Below, piece by piece: positions 10,393 through 20,598 of a stretch of 64,000 bases of DNA. The notes under the pieces were generated by a model. That model searched no databases and was not told the origin of the DNA. It saw only the letters and a list, made by a program, of their open reading frames with translations. The translations under genes and the position numbers were made by a program. This DNA comes from Shiraia sp. slf14. Lineage: Eukaryota > Ascomycota > Dothideomycetes > Pleosporales > Shiraiaceae. The DNA is taken from assembly GCA_000498155.1 (NCBI GenBank), contig AXZN01000010.1, positions 496,001 through 560,000 on the forward strand, in the 5' to 3' direction. The first letter of the stretch is position 1. The number at the start of each line of letters is the position of its first letter.

Positions 10393-12901
10393 CTATCGTC
10401 CACCCATAAATTCAGGCTTGTACGCCTTCACGCCACCTGCCTTCATAAGCTCCCTAAGGGCCATAGTAGCATATTGACTACTTGCCAGTTGTAGCTTCAA
10501 TACGACAGCAAGCTTCTTATCTTCACCGTCCGTCTCCTCTCCGTCCTCAATTTCCACATCGTTTTGTGGCTCGTTCTCCTTCTTACCAACATTGTCAGTC
10601 TTCGGCGGCGGCCCACTCTTCTCCCCTTCTGCATTCCTCACCCTCTGCAGATCGGTCTCAACAAATTGATCCTCAGGTCTCGTATATTCGTGGACTTCGA
10701 AGGAGAGAGGTTGGAGAGGGCGGGCAAGAAACTTGCGGTATCCGCCACTCAGACTGACCTCTCGCCAGCTTCGTCGCATATTGTGAGGATCAAGATTTCC
10801 ACCCTTATCGCTGCCCATAAATTCCTTGTAGAATTCGCCAATATCGTTCTTCGGATACTCAACGTCGTAGCCTGGTTGAGGGAGCACAACATCTTCGATT
10901 CTGTATTGACCACTCTCTGCTTCTCCTTTCGTTAGGGCACGAGCTCGTTCGAAATCTGCAGCCGCTGCGTTGGCATTCTCGCTGCCCGTGGGATTGATGA
11001 TCATTTCTCCGTTGTCATCGATATCATGCTTCTTGACCTCTACTTTGTTCACCTCTTTTTCGCGATGCTCATGAACAAGAACAAGGTCACCCTCTACAAC
11101 CCGATCGCCGTATGTAGTCCAGCGCTTGCCAGCGACTACATTCCATACAAGCGACTGGTAGGCATGGACATACATTAAACGGAGTGTCCGTGGGATTGTC
11201 ATCAGTGCGCCCTGCCAGTCAGCCTTACGATCGTATTGTCCATTCCTCGAGTTGCGTGAGCTCAAGTGCTGAATGATGTTGCGTTCTGCAGTGAATTTTC
11301 GGGGCAGGTGATCCAAAGCCGCGTTCGCATTTCCTTCAATTGTCCACAATTGCAACGCTTTTGCACGGTTTCGGTCGTCTTGAGATACTAAGACCTTGGA
11401 ATCTGAAGGCAAGGTGCCCTCAGCAGCAGCAAGAGCAACGTCGCTATATGCCAGTATGTCCTCGACAGCGCCTTTGAGATCCTCTTGTAACATCTTACGA
11501 CCGATGGCATCTGTGCTAGCAGCAAATGACCCGAAACGTTGTAGGCCATAGTAGTTGATGAAGCCTTTGCTAGAAAAGTCCTCGATGGCCTTACGAACGA
11601 CCGAATTTGCGAGTTCATAGCGTTCTGTTAGGTTCATGCCCTCCTCTCCTTCAAAATGGCAGTCTCGTAACGTGACGGTGAACTCATTGCCCTTCAAATC
11701 CCCCAACGTCAGATTGTGTCGTCGGTACTCCCAGTCTCCGATCGCAGCATTATATAGGATCTTATTGAAATTTTGCATGCGCTGGGCAGTCTGACGCTTA
11801 ACACAAACCCGCTGAGCAGTACATGCTCGTCTGTCTTTTGTGCCTGCAAATCCAAAAGCTTTGGCGCCGCTGTTGAGCTTGCTTCCGAGGAATCCCACGA
11901 TTTCCATGGTATCCTTGTTTTCTTTATAAAGAGTGAAATGTAGGTATTCTCCACCATTCTCTTCCCACGCCAATTGGCCGCGTTTTCTAGAAGCATCTGG
12001 GTCTGCACGATCTTTATTGCCACTTCTGCTTTTCTTGCCCTTGCGCTCGGCCGGTGGGGTTGCCTTGATTCGTATTGACTGATCAGCTTCCATGGCGCTC
12101 TCTAGCAGGTTTGGAAATATGCGTCGTAGCGACTGGTGGGCTTGTGTCCGCTTCTCTTTGTCGGTGATGGGTGGTGCAATTACAGGCTTGAAGTCTTTCG
12201 CTTTCCGGTCTTCGCGCCTTCGTATTTGTCCAACTAGTCTTATAATTTGATTGGTAGTTTCTTCACCGAATATCGAATGCAATGTGTTGCGGTCGTCTTC
12301 TGCGAGCTACTTGTTCTTAGCACTGCCGAATTCGATAGCTTGTAATGGGAGATCTTACTGGTTCCTCTGGTTCTTGCTTCGATTCTTCCTTCTGATCACC
12401 ATTCTGATCTAGGAGCGATGGTTCTATACTTGGCGTTTTCTCAGCTTCGACTGTTGCCGTCTTCACACCAACTGCTTCATTTTGCGCATCTGCCATGTCC
12501 ACATCTTTCTGAACCACAACTTCCTCTTCAGCCACATTCTTAGTCTCTGATCGAGCCTGTTTAGAACTCTTGTCATCCGGCTTCTTGTTCTCCTTCTCAG
12601 GAACTCTAGTGCTCTTCAAGTGCACCACCTGGCCATCAAGGCCAATTTCATTGACTAGGAAGTCAGTGTACCGTTGCTTGAGGACACCCGTAAAGCCAAG
12701 GTTGTCCGGACAGACATATTCTGTTATCCCAGCACGTATTTCGCGCTCAAGGTCCTCATCAATGGCCGTTGTGGTAGCTTGCGCAGCTACAGGCGTAATC
12801 AAGGAAGCTGGTGCGGGGCTTTCTGCGGAGCCGGTAGGCGTATTATCGTCGAGGCGCGCACGTTTTGCGGGTCGCGCCTCATTTTCAGAGCGATCAGACA
12901 T
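10393..12901 (-). CDS. PUS7: Multisubstrate tRNA/mRNA pseudouridine synthase Pus7 (TruD family)
   Basis: Exons 12901-12359 and 12306-10393 encode about 818 residues; the 52-nt intron ends at TAG 12309-12307 and the join (EEP|LAEDDRN) keeps frame. The TruD catalytic motif is intact: GFAGTKDRRACT with nucleophilic Asp339, followed by NLTLGDLKGNEFTVTLRDC and GFINYYGLQRFG. The N-terminal 180 residues are disordered with a nuclear-localisation-like ARPAKRARLDD. Pus7 isomerises U35 of tRNA-Tyr, U13 of several tRNAs, U2 snRNA and many mRNAs, using a UNUAR target. I place the start at 12901 because that ATG has A at -3 and begins the family-like MSDRSENEARP; a second in-frame ATG at 13033 would add 44 basic residues (see findings). 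UCH follows downstream on the same strand. Confidence 0.95.
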
Positions 12902-13461
12902 ACTTGGGAAGGCTGAAGGAGGGGCGTGGAGGGTTGGAGTTTGGAAATGGAAATTTCGAAGTACTGGAGCTTGGAGGTTTAGCGGGGAAGTTTTTCGCGA
13001 GCGTTTCGCGTATGTTTGCCCTGCTTCGTACATACAGGCGAACTAAGAAGGTAAAACACCAACACCGTCTTCAACATGTTCACTGTGTATTTTGGAGAGA
13101 CTAAACATCATATTGAAAAGTGCACATGGCATAATGACAGAAACTTATGCTGTATTTGTATGTTCTACTATCCTATCTTTGAAAGAAACAAGACCCAAAC
13201 TCCTTCCTACGGGGTATAAAGTATGCTCAACCTAGTGAATTTCGTAGCTTTTCGTAGCCTAAGCGAGTGTGTCTGCAGTCTGATACCATATCGACAGGAA
13301 GTGTGTCAACCCAAGGAAAATAAGACATGCATGCTATAAAAGTAAGGCCCCCTTCCAAGCGAATGTACGTGAAAGGGGGAATGAAATGAACAAGTCTATC
13401 GGTGGATGTCCATCAAGGACTCCATGTCTGCTTATCTGTTTGTCTAAGGGAGTGGAAGCAT
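12902..13461 (-). other. Intergenic: PUS7 leader/promoter and glucanase side
   Basis: Upstream of the PUS7 start at 12901, the frame stays open to an ATG at 13033 that could encode a 44-residue basic extension. The rest (13034-13461) lies between the PUS7 start and the stop of the minus-strand glucanase gene and shows no gene. It is moderately AT-rich. Confidence 0.5.
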
Positions 13462-15795
13462 CTATGGCTGGGCGAAGATGGCGAGCGTAGCGCAGAAGTT
13501 GGAACGGTTGTCCTTGTCTTTGGCCAAACCCTTGCCACCTGAAGTGATCATATTGACAGAAGCCTTGGTCGAGAGACCAAAGATGTTCACATTGCTGGAG
13601 TTTTCGATCTCGTTGATGTGCTCCTGGCAATTCTGGTTGGCGACACAGACCTGGTCGTAGTTGTCGAAGAAGGAGTAGGTACCCGAACCATAGTTCCAGA
13701 TGCTGGAGCTGTCGATGATGCGAACTGCCCATGCTGAGCTCTGTTGGCTCATGTCAGGATCGAAGTACTTGTCGTTCTTCTTGAAGGGAACATCGGCCTT
13801 AGGGTTTGGTTGGTAGTAGGGAGTCTCAGTCTGGATGGCGCCATACCAAATGTCCTTGGCACCTTGGAACTGATACTGGGACAATTGCGAATGCTCAGAA
13901 GCAGTACCAACAAGCCATACGGGGCCCTGAGACTCGACAAGCATGCCGCGACCATTGTAGATATCAATCTGTGAGTGGTCGCTTTGGTCTAGCTCGTGGT
14001 CGGCAGTCCAAAGCCAGACGTTCTCAAAGTATCCATTGGAATTCTTAGTGATATGGAGCTGCATAAAGGAGCCGATGCATTGTTCGTTGGGGCCGTGCTG
14101 TGCGTCCGGGTTCTTTTTGCAGTTGGAGGATTGAAGCTTGGTGCCAGCAAAACCACCAACACGGAAGTGAACATCCCAAAGGCCAGCCTTGCCAGGCGCA
14201 GCAGCAATGTTCCACTCCATCAAGATACCACCAGGGGCAGGGCCCTGGGTAGAAATGATGGCATCAGACATCTCAAAACTGCCCTTGTCACCGCTCTTCT
14301 TGCCAACACGGAACCCAGGTTGGGGGTTGGCCTGATCGGAGAAGTACTTTCCAGTAATAAAGAACATGGTGTAAATTTCTCCAACAATTTTGACATTCTT
14401 CTCGGCGGGAATTTCAATAGTCTTGGTGATGAGGTATGCGCCGTGGTCAGCATGGAGGACTTGTCCATCTTGCAGACCATCGATAGCAGCCTGAATAGCA
14501 GCGGTATCGTCGGTTGCGCCATCACCCTTTGCTCCCTTGGACTTGAGACTGACGAATTTGGAAACATCAACGTTCTCATACTGTGGCTTGCTTCGCTCAA
14601 ACCAACCGTTCTGGCCCAAGAGGCTTACAGGCTTGGTAGGTGCACCATTGACATCACCCTGAACGCGACCAGCTGCTGGTTGACCTGCAGCCAATGCATT
14701 GCCTTGAGCCCAAGTGTCGATCTTCTTCTTTCCCTGAAGGATGACGTCGCCAGTGATGCTCTGAACCGCCTTATCTGTGCCACTGAAGTCGACATTGTCA
14801 ATAATGAGGGAGCCGCCAGTGTTGGGAATGCTGTCTTGAGTGAAGGAAGTGTTGACACCAATAGGAGTATTGGTGAACTTGCTGTCTAGCAGGAGGACTG
14901 AGCCGACGGTTTGGTTGGCTGGGCTGTTGGCCATGTCAAGGCCGAGCTTGCAGTTGTTAATGAAAATGCTCTTCAGTGTCCAAAGCCAATTCCAGTTCAT
15001 GAAGATGGCGGTGCCACAGTCGTTGAAGGTCAAATTGCGGGTAGTGAATTGCTGGGAGCCAAGGAAGGCACCAATAGCGCCACCGTTGAAGACGAGGTCA
15101 GACATAAAGCCACCAGAACCGTTGTCCTGGAAGATGCCCTTCTGCTCGGCACCAGCGTCACCCTTGGCCATCTCGAAACGGAGGTTTTGGAGTGAGGTAG
15201 CCTGGGAGACTTGCCAATGGATACCAGCGGCAGCCTTGGTAGCTGAGATATCGATAACGAAGTTACGAATCTGGCGGTAGAAGTTGTTCTGGTTGGTGTA
15301 CCAGTTGGCGCCGTTACCACCTGGGATGTAAGGGTCGGCATCGATCACACCCATGCCTTCAAAGTTGGGAGAAGCTTTGATTATGGGAAGGTTTGTAGCA
15401 TCGCCAACAAATTGGGTATAGTAGTACTGGATGATAGGCTTGCTGACGATGTAGGTACCAGCGGGGAAATAAATGATAGCAGGAGTCGTAGTAGATGAGT
15501 CGCAACCCTCGCCACAACGATCACCAGCGGCAATGAGTGCGTTCAGTTTGTCTGTCACATCGGTGACACCATCACCAATAATACCCGCCTTGCTAACATC
15601 GCGGAAAACTTGATAACTTGCTGGGTTGGGGTTGAAGGGAGCTTGACCTTGGCGCTTGATACTGGCAAACCAATAGCTAGAAGCACCGGCCTGCGGTGGG
15701 TTCGCTGCCTGTGCAACGGGGGCTGCCGTAGATGGGGTGGCAGTGAGCAAGACGCGCAGCGTCAAAAGGAGCGCGGCAGCGCCAAACGCAACCAT
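13462..15795 (-). CDS. Secreted exo-beta-1,3-glucanase, glycoside hydrolase family 55
   Basis: A single intronless frame of 777 residues. It begins with a signal peptide (hydrophobic FGAAALLLTLRVLLTA, cleavage probably near TAAPVAQA) and a possible Kex2 site SIKR. Two pectate-lyase-3-like beta-helix repeats follow: the first from about residue 60 (GIIGDGVTDVTDKLNALI, IIYFPAGTYIVSKPI), the second from about 415 (GAKGDGATDDTAAIQAAIDG). This duplicated right-handed helix is the hallmark of GH55. The conserved segment PVWLVGTASEHSQLSQYQ places Glu634 in the position usually taken as the catalytic acid, and IQTETPYYQPNP is also typical. Family members release glucose from the ends of beta-1,3-glucan outside the cell, for nutrition, wall remodelling or attack on other fungi. 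Carbon-catabolite control is common in the family but not shown here. Confidence 0.95.
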   Translation of the reverse strand: MVAFGAAALLLTLRVLLTATPSTAAPVAQAANPPQAGASSYWFASIKRQGQAPFNPNPASYQVFRDVSKAGIIGDGVTDVTDKLNALIAAGDRCGEGCDSSTTTPAIIYFPAGTYIVSKPIIQYYYTQFVGDATNLPIIKASPNFEGMGVIDADPYIPGGNGANWYTNQNNFYRQIRNFVIDISATKAAAGIHWQVSQATSLQNLRFEMAKGDAGAEQKGIFQDNGSGGFMSDLVFNGGAIGAFLGSQQFTTRNLTFNDCGTAIFMNWNWLWTLKSIFINNCKLGLDMANSPANQTVGSVLLLDSKFTNTPIGVNTSFTQDSIPNTGGSLIIDNVDFSGTDKAVQSITGDVILQGKKKIDTWAQGNALAAGQPAAGRVQGDVNGAPTKPVSLLGQNGWFERSKPQYENVDVSKFVSLKSKGAKGDGATDDTAAIQAAIDGLQDGQVLHADHGAYLITKTIEIPAEKNVKIVGEIYTMFFITGKYFSDQANPQPGFRVGKKSGDKGSFEMSDAIISTQGPAPGGILMEWNIAAAPGKAGLWDVHFRVGGFAGTKLQSSNCKKNPDAQHGPNEQCIGSFMQLHITKNSNGYFENVWLWTADHELDQSDHSQIDIYNGRGMLVESQGPVWLVGTASEHSQLSQYQFQGAKDIWYGAIQTETPYYQPNPKADVPFKKNDKYFDPDMSQQSSAWAVRIIDSSSIWNYGSGTYSFFDNYDQVCVANQNCQEHINEIENSSNVNIFGLSTKASVNMITSGGKGLAKDKDNRSNFCATLAIFAQP

Positions 15796-17558
15796 GATGG
15801 CAGTGCGTACAGTGAAGTTTTGTTTCGTAAAGGAGTGTTTCTGATAAAAGAGCCGTCAGTTGGCCAGCAAAAGACGATCTGATGTCAAGGATTTGTTGTT
15901 GTGGAAATGCTGGAGAATGCTTGGGACAAGTTATGGAGTGGTAGTTGCTTAAGTAGGTTGCCTGGCAACGAAAGGTGTAGAAATGATGAGAAAGTTATGA
16001 GCAAGCTCCCAACAACAGAAATGAATGACCAAGAACAATAAAGAGACGTGAAGCAGCACAATGAATGCTGTGAGCTGACCCGTAGCCTGCGTGAAGAGGC
16101 CAGAGAGGGAAGGGGGGCACAATGTATTAAGTAGGCCTATTGAGGCGAGGAACTTACAATAGTCAGGCCGCGCCAATCAAGTCTACCAAAACTCCGTGTT
16201 TCAAGTCTAGGATAGCCGGGGTGCGTTCTTCGCTGTGCCTCTCGCTGTGCCTTGAGGGACTTGAGGGACTCACAGCAGCCGCCGTTAAATGACTGTTTTA
16301 TATCCGCCTTCTCATCGTGATACCAGCACTCTTCTGCAGCCTCTTCATCATGCCCAACCGCACCCGCCGATCGATACAACAAGCCATCATTCTCTCTGGC
16401 CTCTTGACATGGCGTGGTGGCCACGTCTGCCTGCCACATTCCGCTCTGGTAGGAGGTGCCAAGGGGATGGCTTTGGAATGCGACCCTGTGCGAGTCGAGG
16501 ACGAGCAAAATTACCTAGGATCGCGACTAGCAGGGTGCGCCAAACCTGTCTTCCTGAGGTTTCGTTCCGCGCGTGAAACAGCAGGGCGTCGTTGGCCACT
16601 GGGTGGAGGTGGTGCTGTGAGGTTCCCGCAAGGCAAAGCGCGTCGTGCCTGGATCGACAAGGATGTGATAGGGTGCGCCACAGCCGAACACCACGCTGAA
16701 ACAGTTTCAAAGGCTGACCACGCACTTGCAGCGCCTCATTGGCCAGCCCTGAGATGGCCTCCGTCGCCAGCGCTTCAGCCTGCACGCAACCCGCTGGTCC
16801 AGAGGCAACGGCCATCTTCAGCCAAAAGTGACGCGACCGTCCGCCCAGCGCGCAGACCTGGGCGTGCTGCGAATCATCGTGCCATGGCATTCTTCGCATG
16901 TTTTCTTCCTCTCAACAAGGCGCCGAGCATCGACGACTGCATGTTATGCGGTAGATCCTGCCTCGGCAACGTCAAGAAGGGCTGCCAACGCTGTCGCCCT
17001 TACTGGGCTGAGAGCAAGCCAAGGTCGTGCACCAATGTTGAAAGCGAGCTCTCGCGCCCAAGGGAACGAGAAATGGCCCCTCTGCCGGCCCGCGGACCCT
17101 TTGCCCATAATGTAAACTCAGGACCATGGCCCATAGGTTTCTACTCTTCTGCCTGCCAATCGGGTATTCGAGCACTCAAGAACGAACAAACACTGTTTGA
17201 GGCGATCCGGGGGGTAGCTTGCGATATGCCGTCGGCTATTGTAGATGTTTTGATTTCAGGGCGCATGGACACGTCGATCCATTATGCTTAATCCAAATCG
17301 ATTAGGCACTTGGCCAATAGCCGCTGACATCGACTATTCAACTGCATCTCGACTGGCAGGGGTCTTCCATCACCTATCTGACGCTTTGACTCTGTGGCTT
17401 TTGGGCGACAATGGCCGCTGAGTCCACTATGCACACACCTAGTCAAGCGCTCGACTGTGAAGTGTGCTACAAGTCATGAAGACTTCAATAGGCTCTGCAG
17501 CACGTGCAATGAAATTTCCATCCTCCCAACAATTTTTCTCCTTATTCAAGTGGCAAAG
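15796..17558 (-). other. Long intergenic region upstream of the glucanase gene
   Basis: About 1.76 kb, probably the glucanase promoter plus the 3' flank of the aminotransferase gene. A minus-strand TATAAAA lies near 16296-16302, about 500 bases from the glucanase ATG; it could be the core promoter if the 5' leader is long. The stretch 16300-17200 is GC-richer and has overlapping open frames on both strands (324 codons plus, 170 codons minus) that I do not accept as genes. Confidence 0.45.
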
Positions 17559-19553
17559 TTACCAAAATTCCTTCGCTATGCTTTCTTTTGCAGACACTTC
17601 CTTTGCACTGCTCGTACCGGTAGCTTCTTCCTCTTGCATCTTGCGAATGACGATAGCCAAGCGTGATATACCCTCTCTGAGGGCATCTTCATCTTCCCAC
17701 TGGTACCGGGTCAGCACGGCTTTGTCTCTGAGTGGAACACAAGATCATACAGCAAAGCAAATTCTAATATCGTTACTGAAAGAGGTGCCGTCACGTTCCG
17801 TATCGCCTGGGACCTATGATGGTAAGCTTTAAATCCGAAGTATCCGGAGATCAAGTCCTCTTACTTCGAACATTTCGCCCTGTATTCTGTTAGTAACGTC
17901 TAGACTCGGCATAGGTTCGAATTTGTGTATCAACTGACCTGTGCCACTACTACGTTTTCATCCTTTTTCGCTCTTTCTGCGAGAACTGCACCTTTTAGTG
18001 GCATTGGTAGAGTCAGCCATATGAAGTAGCCTCCAGCAACTTGCCGATCTGTCTGGGGCAATCGGACGCCCAACGGAACAAGTTCCTTATTGATGACTTC
18101 CACAATCTTGCGATACCTTCTGCAATACGTGGGCTGCAGAGTATGGTACACGAAACGTTGAAGCTCGCCAGTCTCCAGTGTCTCAGCCACAAAACAAGCT
18201 GTCAGCTGGCTAGGGGCACCGCCCGAACGGCTCGATCCTCTGCAATACCGTTAGATGCCATTCCTCGATTGAGCCGGGCGTGTAATCATCCGCCATGGTT
18301 GTGCAACGCTTTTCAGAATGCCGAGGGTAGCTGCACATAAGGCAGAGAAACTTCAAGTTGTTGCGCGTGAACAAAGACTATGGACAGATGTTTGGGCTTA
18401 CGTTTGTGATACTCCGTGAGACAACTTGGGCGATGCTTCACACCACCCTGTCCTTAAGCCAGGCCCGCAGATCTTGGAGAAGCTGCCATTTGAGACGGCG
18501 TTACCGAAGCCATCAGAGCCGTCTCTTTCGGCTCCTCCATCGAGATACCGGTCGATGTCGACAATGCGTGGCAATACAGCTTTTTCGAGAGACATTGTCT
18601 CAGAACTGAGGCTTGACGGCCATTGCAGGAAGTCATATACGTCGTCGGTGATCACAAGCGCGTCATACTCTCGTGCTACACGGACTAGCTCTTGTCTTCT
18701 TCGAAGACTCATCGTCTTGAAGCTTGGATTTGAGAAGGTCGGGACAGCATAGATGACGTGCTTGTATATTTTACCCCACGGCCGCTTCGGCTTGAATAAC
18801 TGGTCAGGGCGTCAGTACTTGGATTTGATGGGCTTTCTGGCTTGCATTCTCAAAATCTTTACATCAGACTTTCTGATAGCTATTACATTGTACAAGCCTA
18901 CGCAACCAGAATGGGGACCAACACCTACCGGCTGGTTATTGCCTGCAGCAACTGCTTTTGCTTCACTTTTCATGATTTCGCTACGTAAATACTCAATTTC
19001 AATACCTTCATTGTCTTCTGGAATGGCACGAAGCTTATCATGAAACCCCGAATCTTCAAAGATTCGAAAAGAAAGCATATAGGCTGGTGCAATTGCCCAC
19101 ACATTCCTAGTATACATGGGGTCAGTAAACACCTGGAGTAAGCAAGCCAAATTCTGAGAAGCTCCGCCAGTGATGCATATGCGCGATTCGGATACAGGAT
19201 CGGCTGGCTGATAAAATTGGGTGAGCCAGGAAGCAATATTGGTGCGCAATCGACTATCCCCCGGATCTGGGCCATAGGACATGGCGGGGAACGCTACGGA
19301 ACTTTTCTTCAACACGTTATGTGTTGCTTTATCGAGCAAATGAGTAGGGAGCAACGACGTGTTTGGCCAACTGCAATCATTAGTGCAGGTTCTGACAGAC
19401 ACGTAATTATATTAGGCCGCGTCACGTCCCAGAGGAACATGAAGTATTTGCACAGTCAAGACAGGTGTAGTAAGGCTAACGTTACCCTCTGAGGAGATTT
19501 ATCAGTTGCTTGGAGGAGTTCCCTCCGACGATATCTGAGAAGGCAGCCATCAT
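17559..19553 (-). CDS. Aminotransferase class I/II, Aro8 / 2-aminoadipate type, PLP-dependent
   Basis: Seven exons on the minus strand: 19553-19486, 19370-18929, 18799-18402, 18239-17939, 17879-17865, 17813-17751 and 17699-17559, giving about 475 residues with every phase consistent. The start is an ATGATG at 19553/19550. The protein opens with QLINLLRGWPNTSLLP, the family's first motif. Other fold-type I landmarks are YGPDPGD, GGASQNLACLLQVF, YAVPTFSNPS, ITDDVYDFLQW (PLP-ring Asp) and GSFSKICGPGLRTGW with Schiff-base Lys279. The C-terminal domain ends with FSNDIRICFAWEDED. This is the Aro8/LysN/kynurenine-aminotransferase group, which transfers amino groups from aromatic amino acids or 2-aminoadipate to 2-oxoglutarate; exact substrate not readable. 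Exon 5 is only 15 nt (GEMFE), the bridge in GEMFEVPGD, so automated models may miss it. Confidence 0.92.
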
Positions 19554-20598
19554 GTGTTACGGTTTGAGGCTATTTTTGCTTCGGATACGTGTATGTGGAG
19601 GACGTGGTGGTTGGGGCATGTATAGCCGCAGTGTGGGTTACGAGAGCTGTGGCTGTGCTTGGTACAGAAGACGTTGTGCAACCCTGGAGCTTATATCAGA
19701 TGCGAAGTCCTCTCTGTGAAAGCTGATGGCAAAAATGCATCCAGTTGCCAATTGGAGGCTCTGCAGGCCAAGTTGGGTTGCTGCTGTGCTGTGTGTGAAA
19801 GGGAATTATCGATAAACTCAGTGATGGCGCAAACTGCATACGTCATTTCACTAGCGTCTCCAGTCCACCATGCTCGCTGGTGCCAGAGGGAAGGGTAGCA
19901 CCAAACATCAGCTCCAAGCCTGACCTGACCAACTGGCGGACCTCAGTGTAAAAACGAAACTCGCTGTGCACCAAAAGAGATGGCTGCGTCGAGGGCTCTA
20001 TTCAATTTGTGTCTCCCCATACTCGGGCATGGGCTGCGACGTAGGTTGCGCCGGATCCGAGTGGGCCCTCGCATCCTCGTACATGTGAGGCGCAGGTCCA
20101 ACAGGCCGCCCACGCCCGCTTGGTCGGAGGCAGGTCTGCGCCGTGAACAGGGGCTTCCTGAATCCTGATGGCTGTTGGGCAGATCATGGACAAATAACGT
20201 ATTCAACAGCAGAAACGGACCACTGACCGCTCGGCACACCTGTGGCCACGCACCAGAGCGTCATCGTGGCAGGTCTTTCCTTACAGGCACTAGGCACGGC
20301 AGGTCTTTTCCCTCAGACCAGCTTCACTGCCCGGATCTGCGACGGCTAGGGCCTGACTTTGTAAATATAGATCCGCTACTCTCTCTCCTAGCCTTCCAAC
20401 TATCAGCCTGCCTGCCCACTTCTACTTGGTTCAACTCGTAGCGTGCCGTTTCCGAGGCCCTGCATGGCGCTGTGTTTGTTCTGTTTTGCTCCCTCTTAGC
20501 ATTTCCTGTCTATTTGATTCTATAAAAAGCCTTTTGGCCTATACAATACCCCAGCTCAGTTGACACTTGGTCGGCTGCCCTCGTCGACACCTTTCAAC
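19554..20598. other. Divergent promoter region
   Basis: About 1 kb between the aminotransferase and the DUF8004-like gene, which are transcribed away from each other. It contains an imperfect direct repeat of GGCAGGTCTTTCC at 20268-20280 and 20298-20311 (second copy with one extra T), and a TATA box near the right end. No gene seen. Confidence 0.5.
20521..20528 (+). promoter_or_regulatory. Candidate TATA box
   Basis: TATAAAAA lies 78 bases upstream of the ATG at 20599 and is followed by a pyrimidine-rich stretch, a plausible core promoter arrangement with a short leader. Position relative to the start is the only support. Confidence 0.5.

Noticed and set aside
16317..17291. 324-codon plus-strand open frame
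   Set aside because: No domain, odd composition (many Arg, Pro, Cys, Ala) and a long antisense frame at 16387-16899 over the same bases; typical of chance frames in GC-richer intergenic DNA.
17905..17925. GGTTCGAAT sequence resembling a tRNA T-loop
   Set aside because: Flanks do not pair as a T stem and it falls inside an intron of the aminotransferase gene.
18041..18752. Plus-strand frames inside the aminotransferase gene
   Set aside because: Shadows of a well-supported minus-strand gene with all catalytic motifs.
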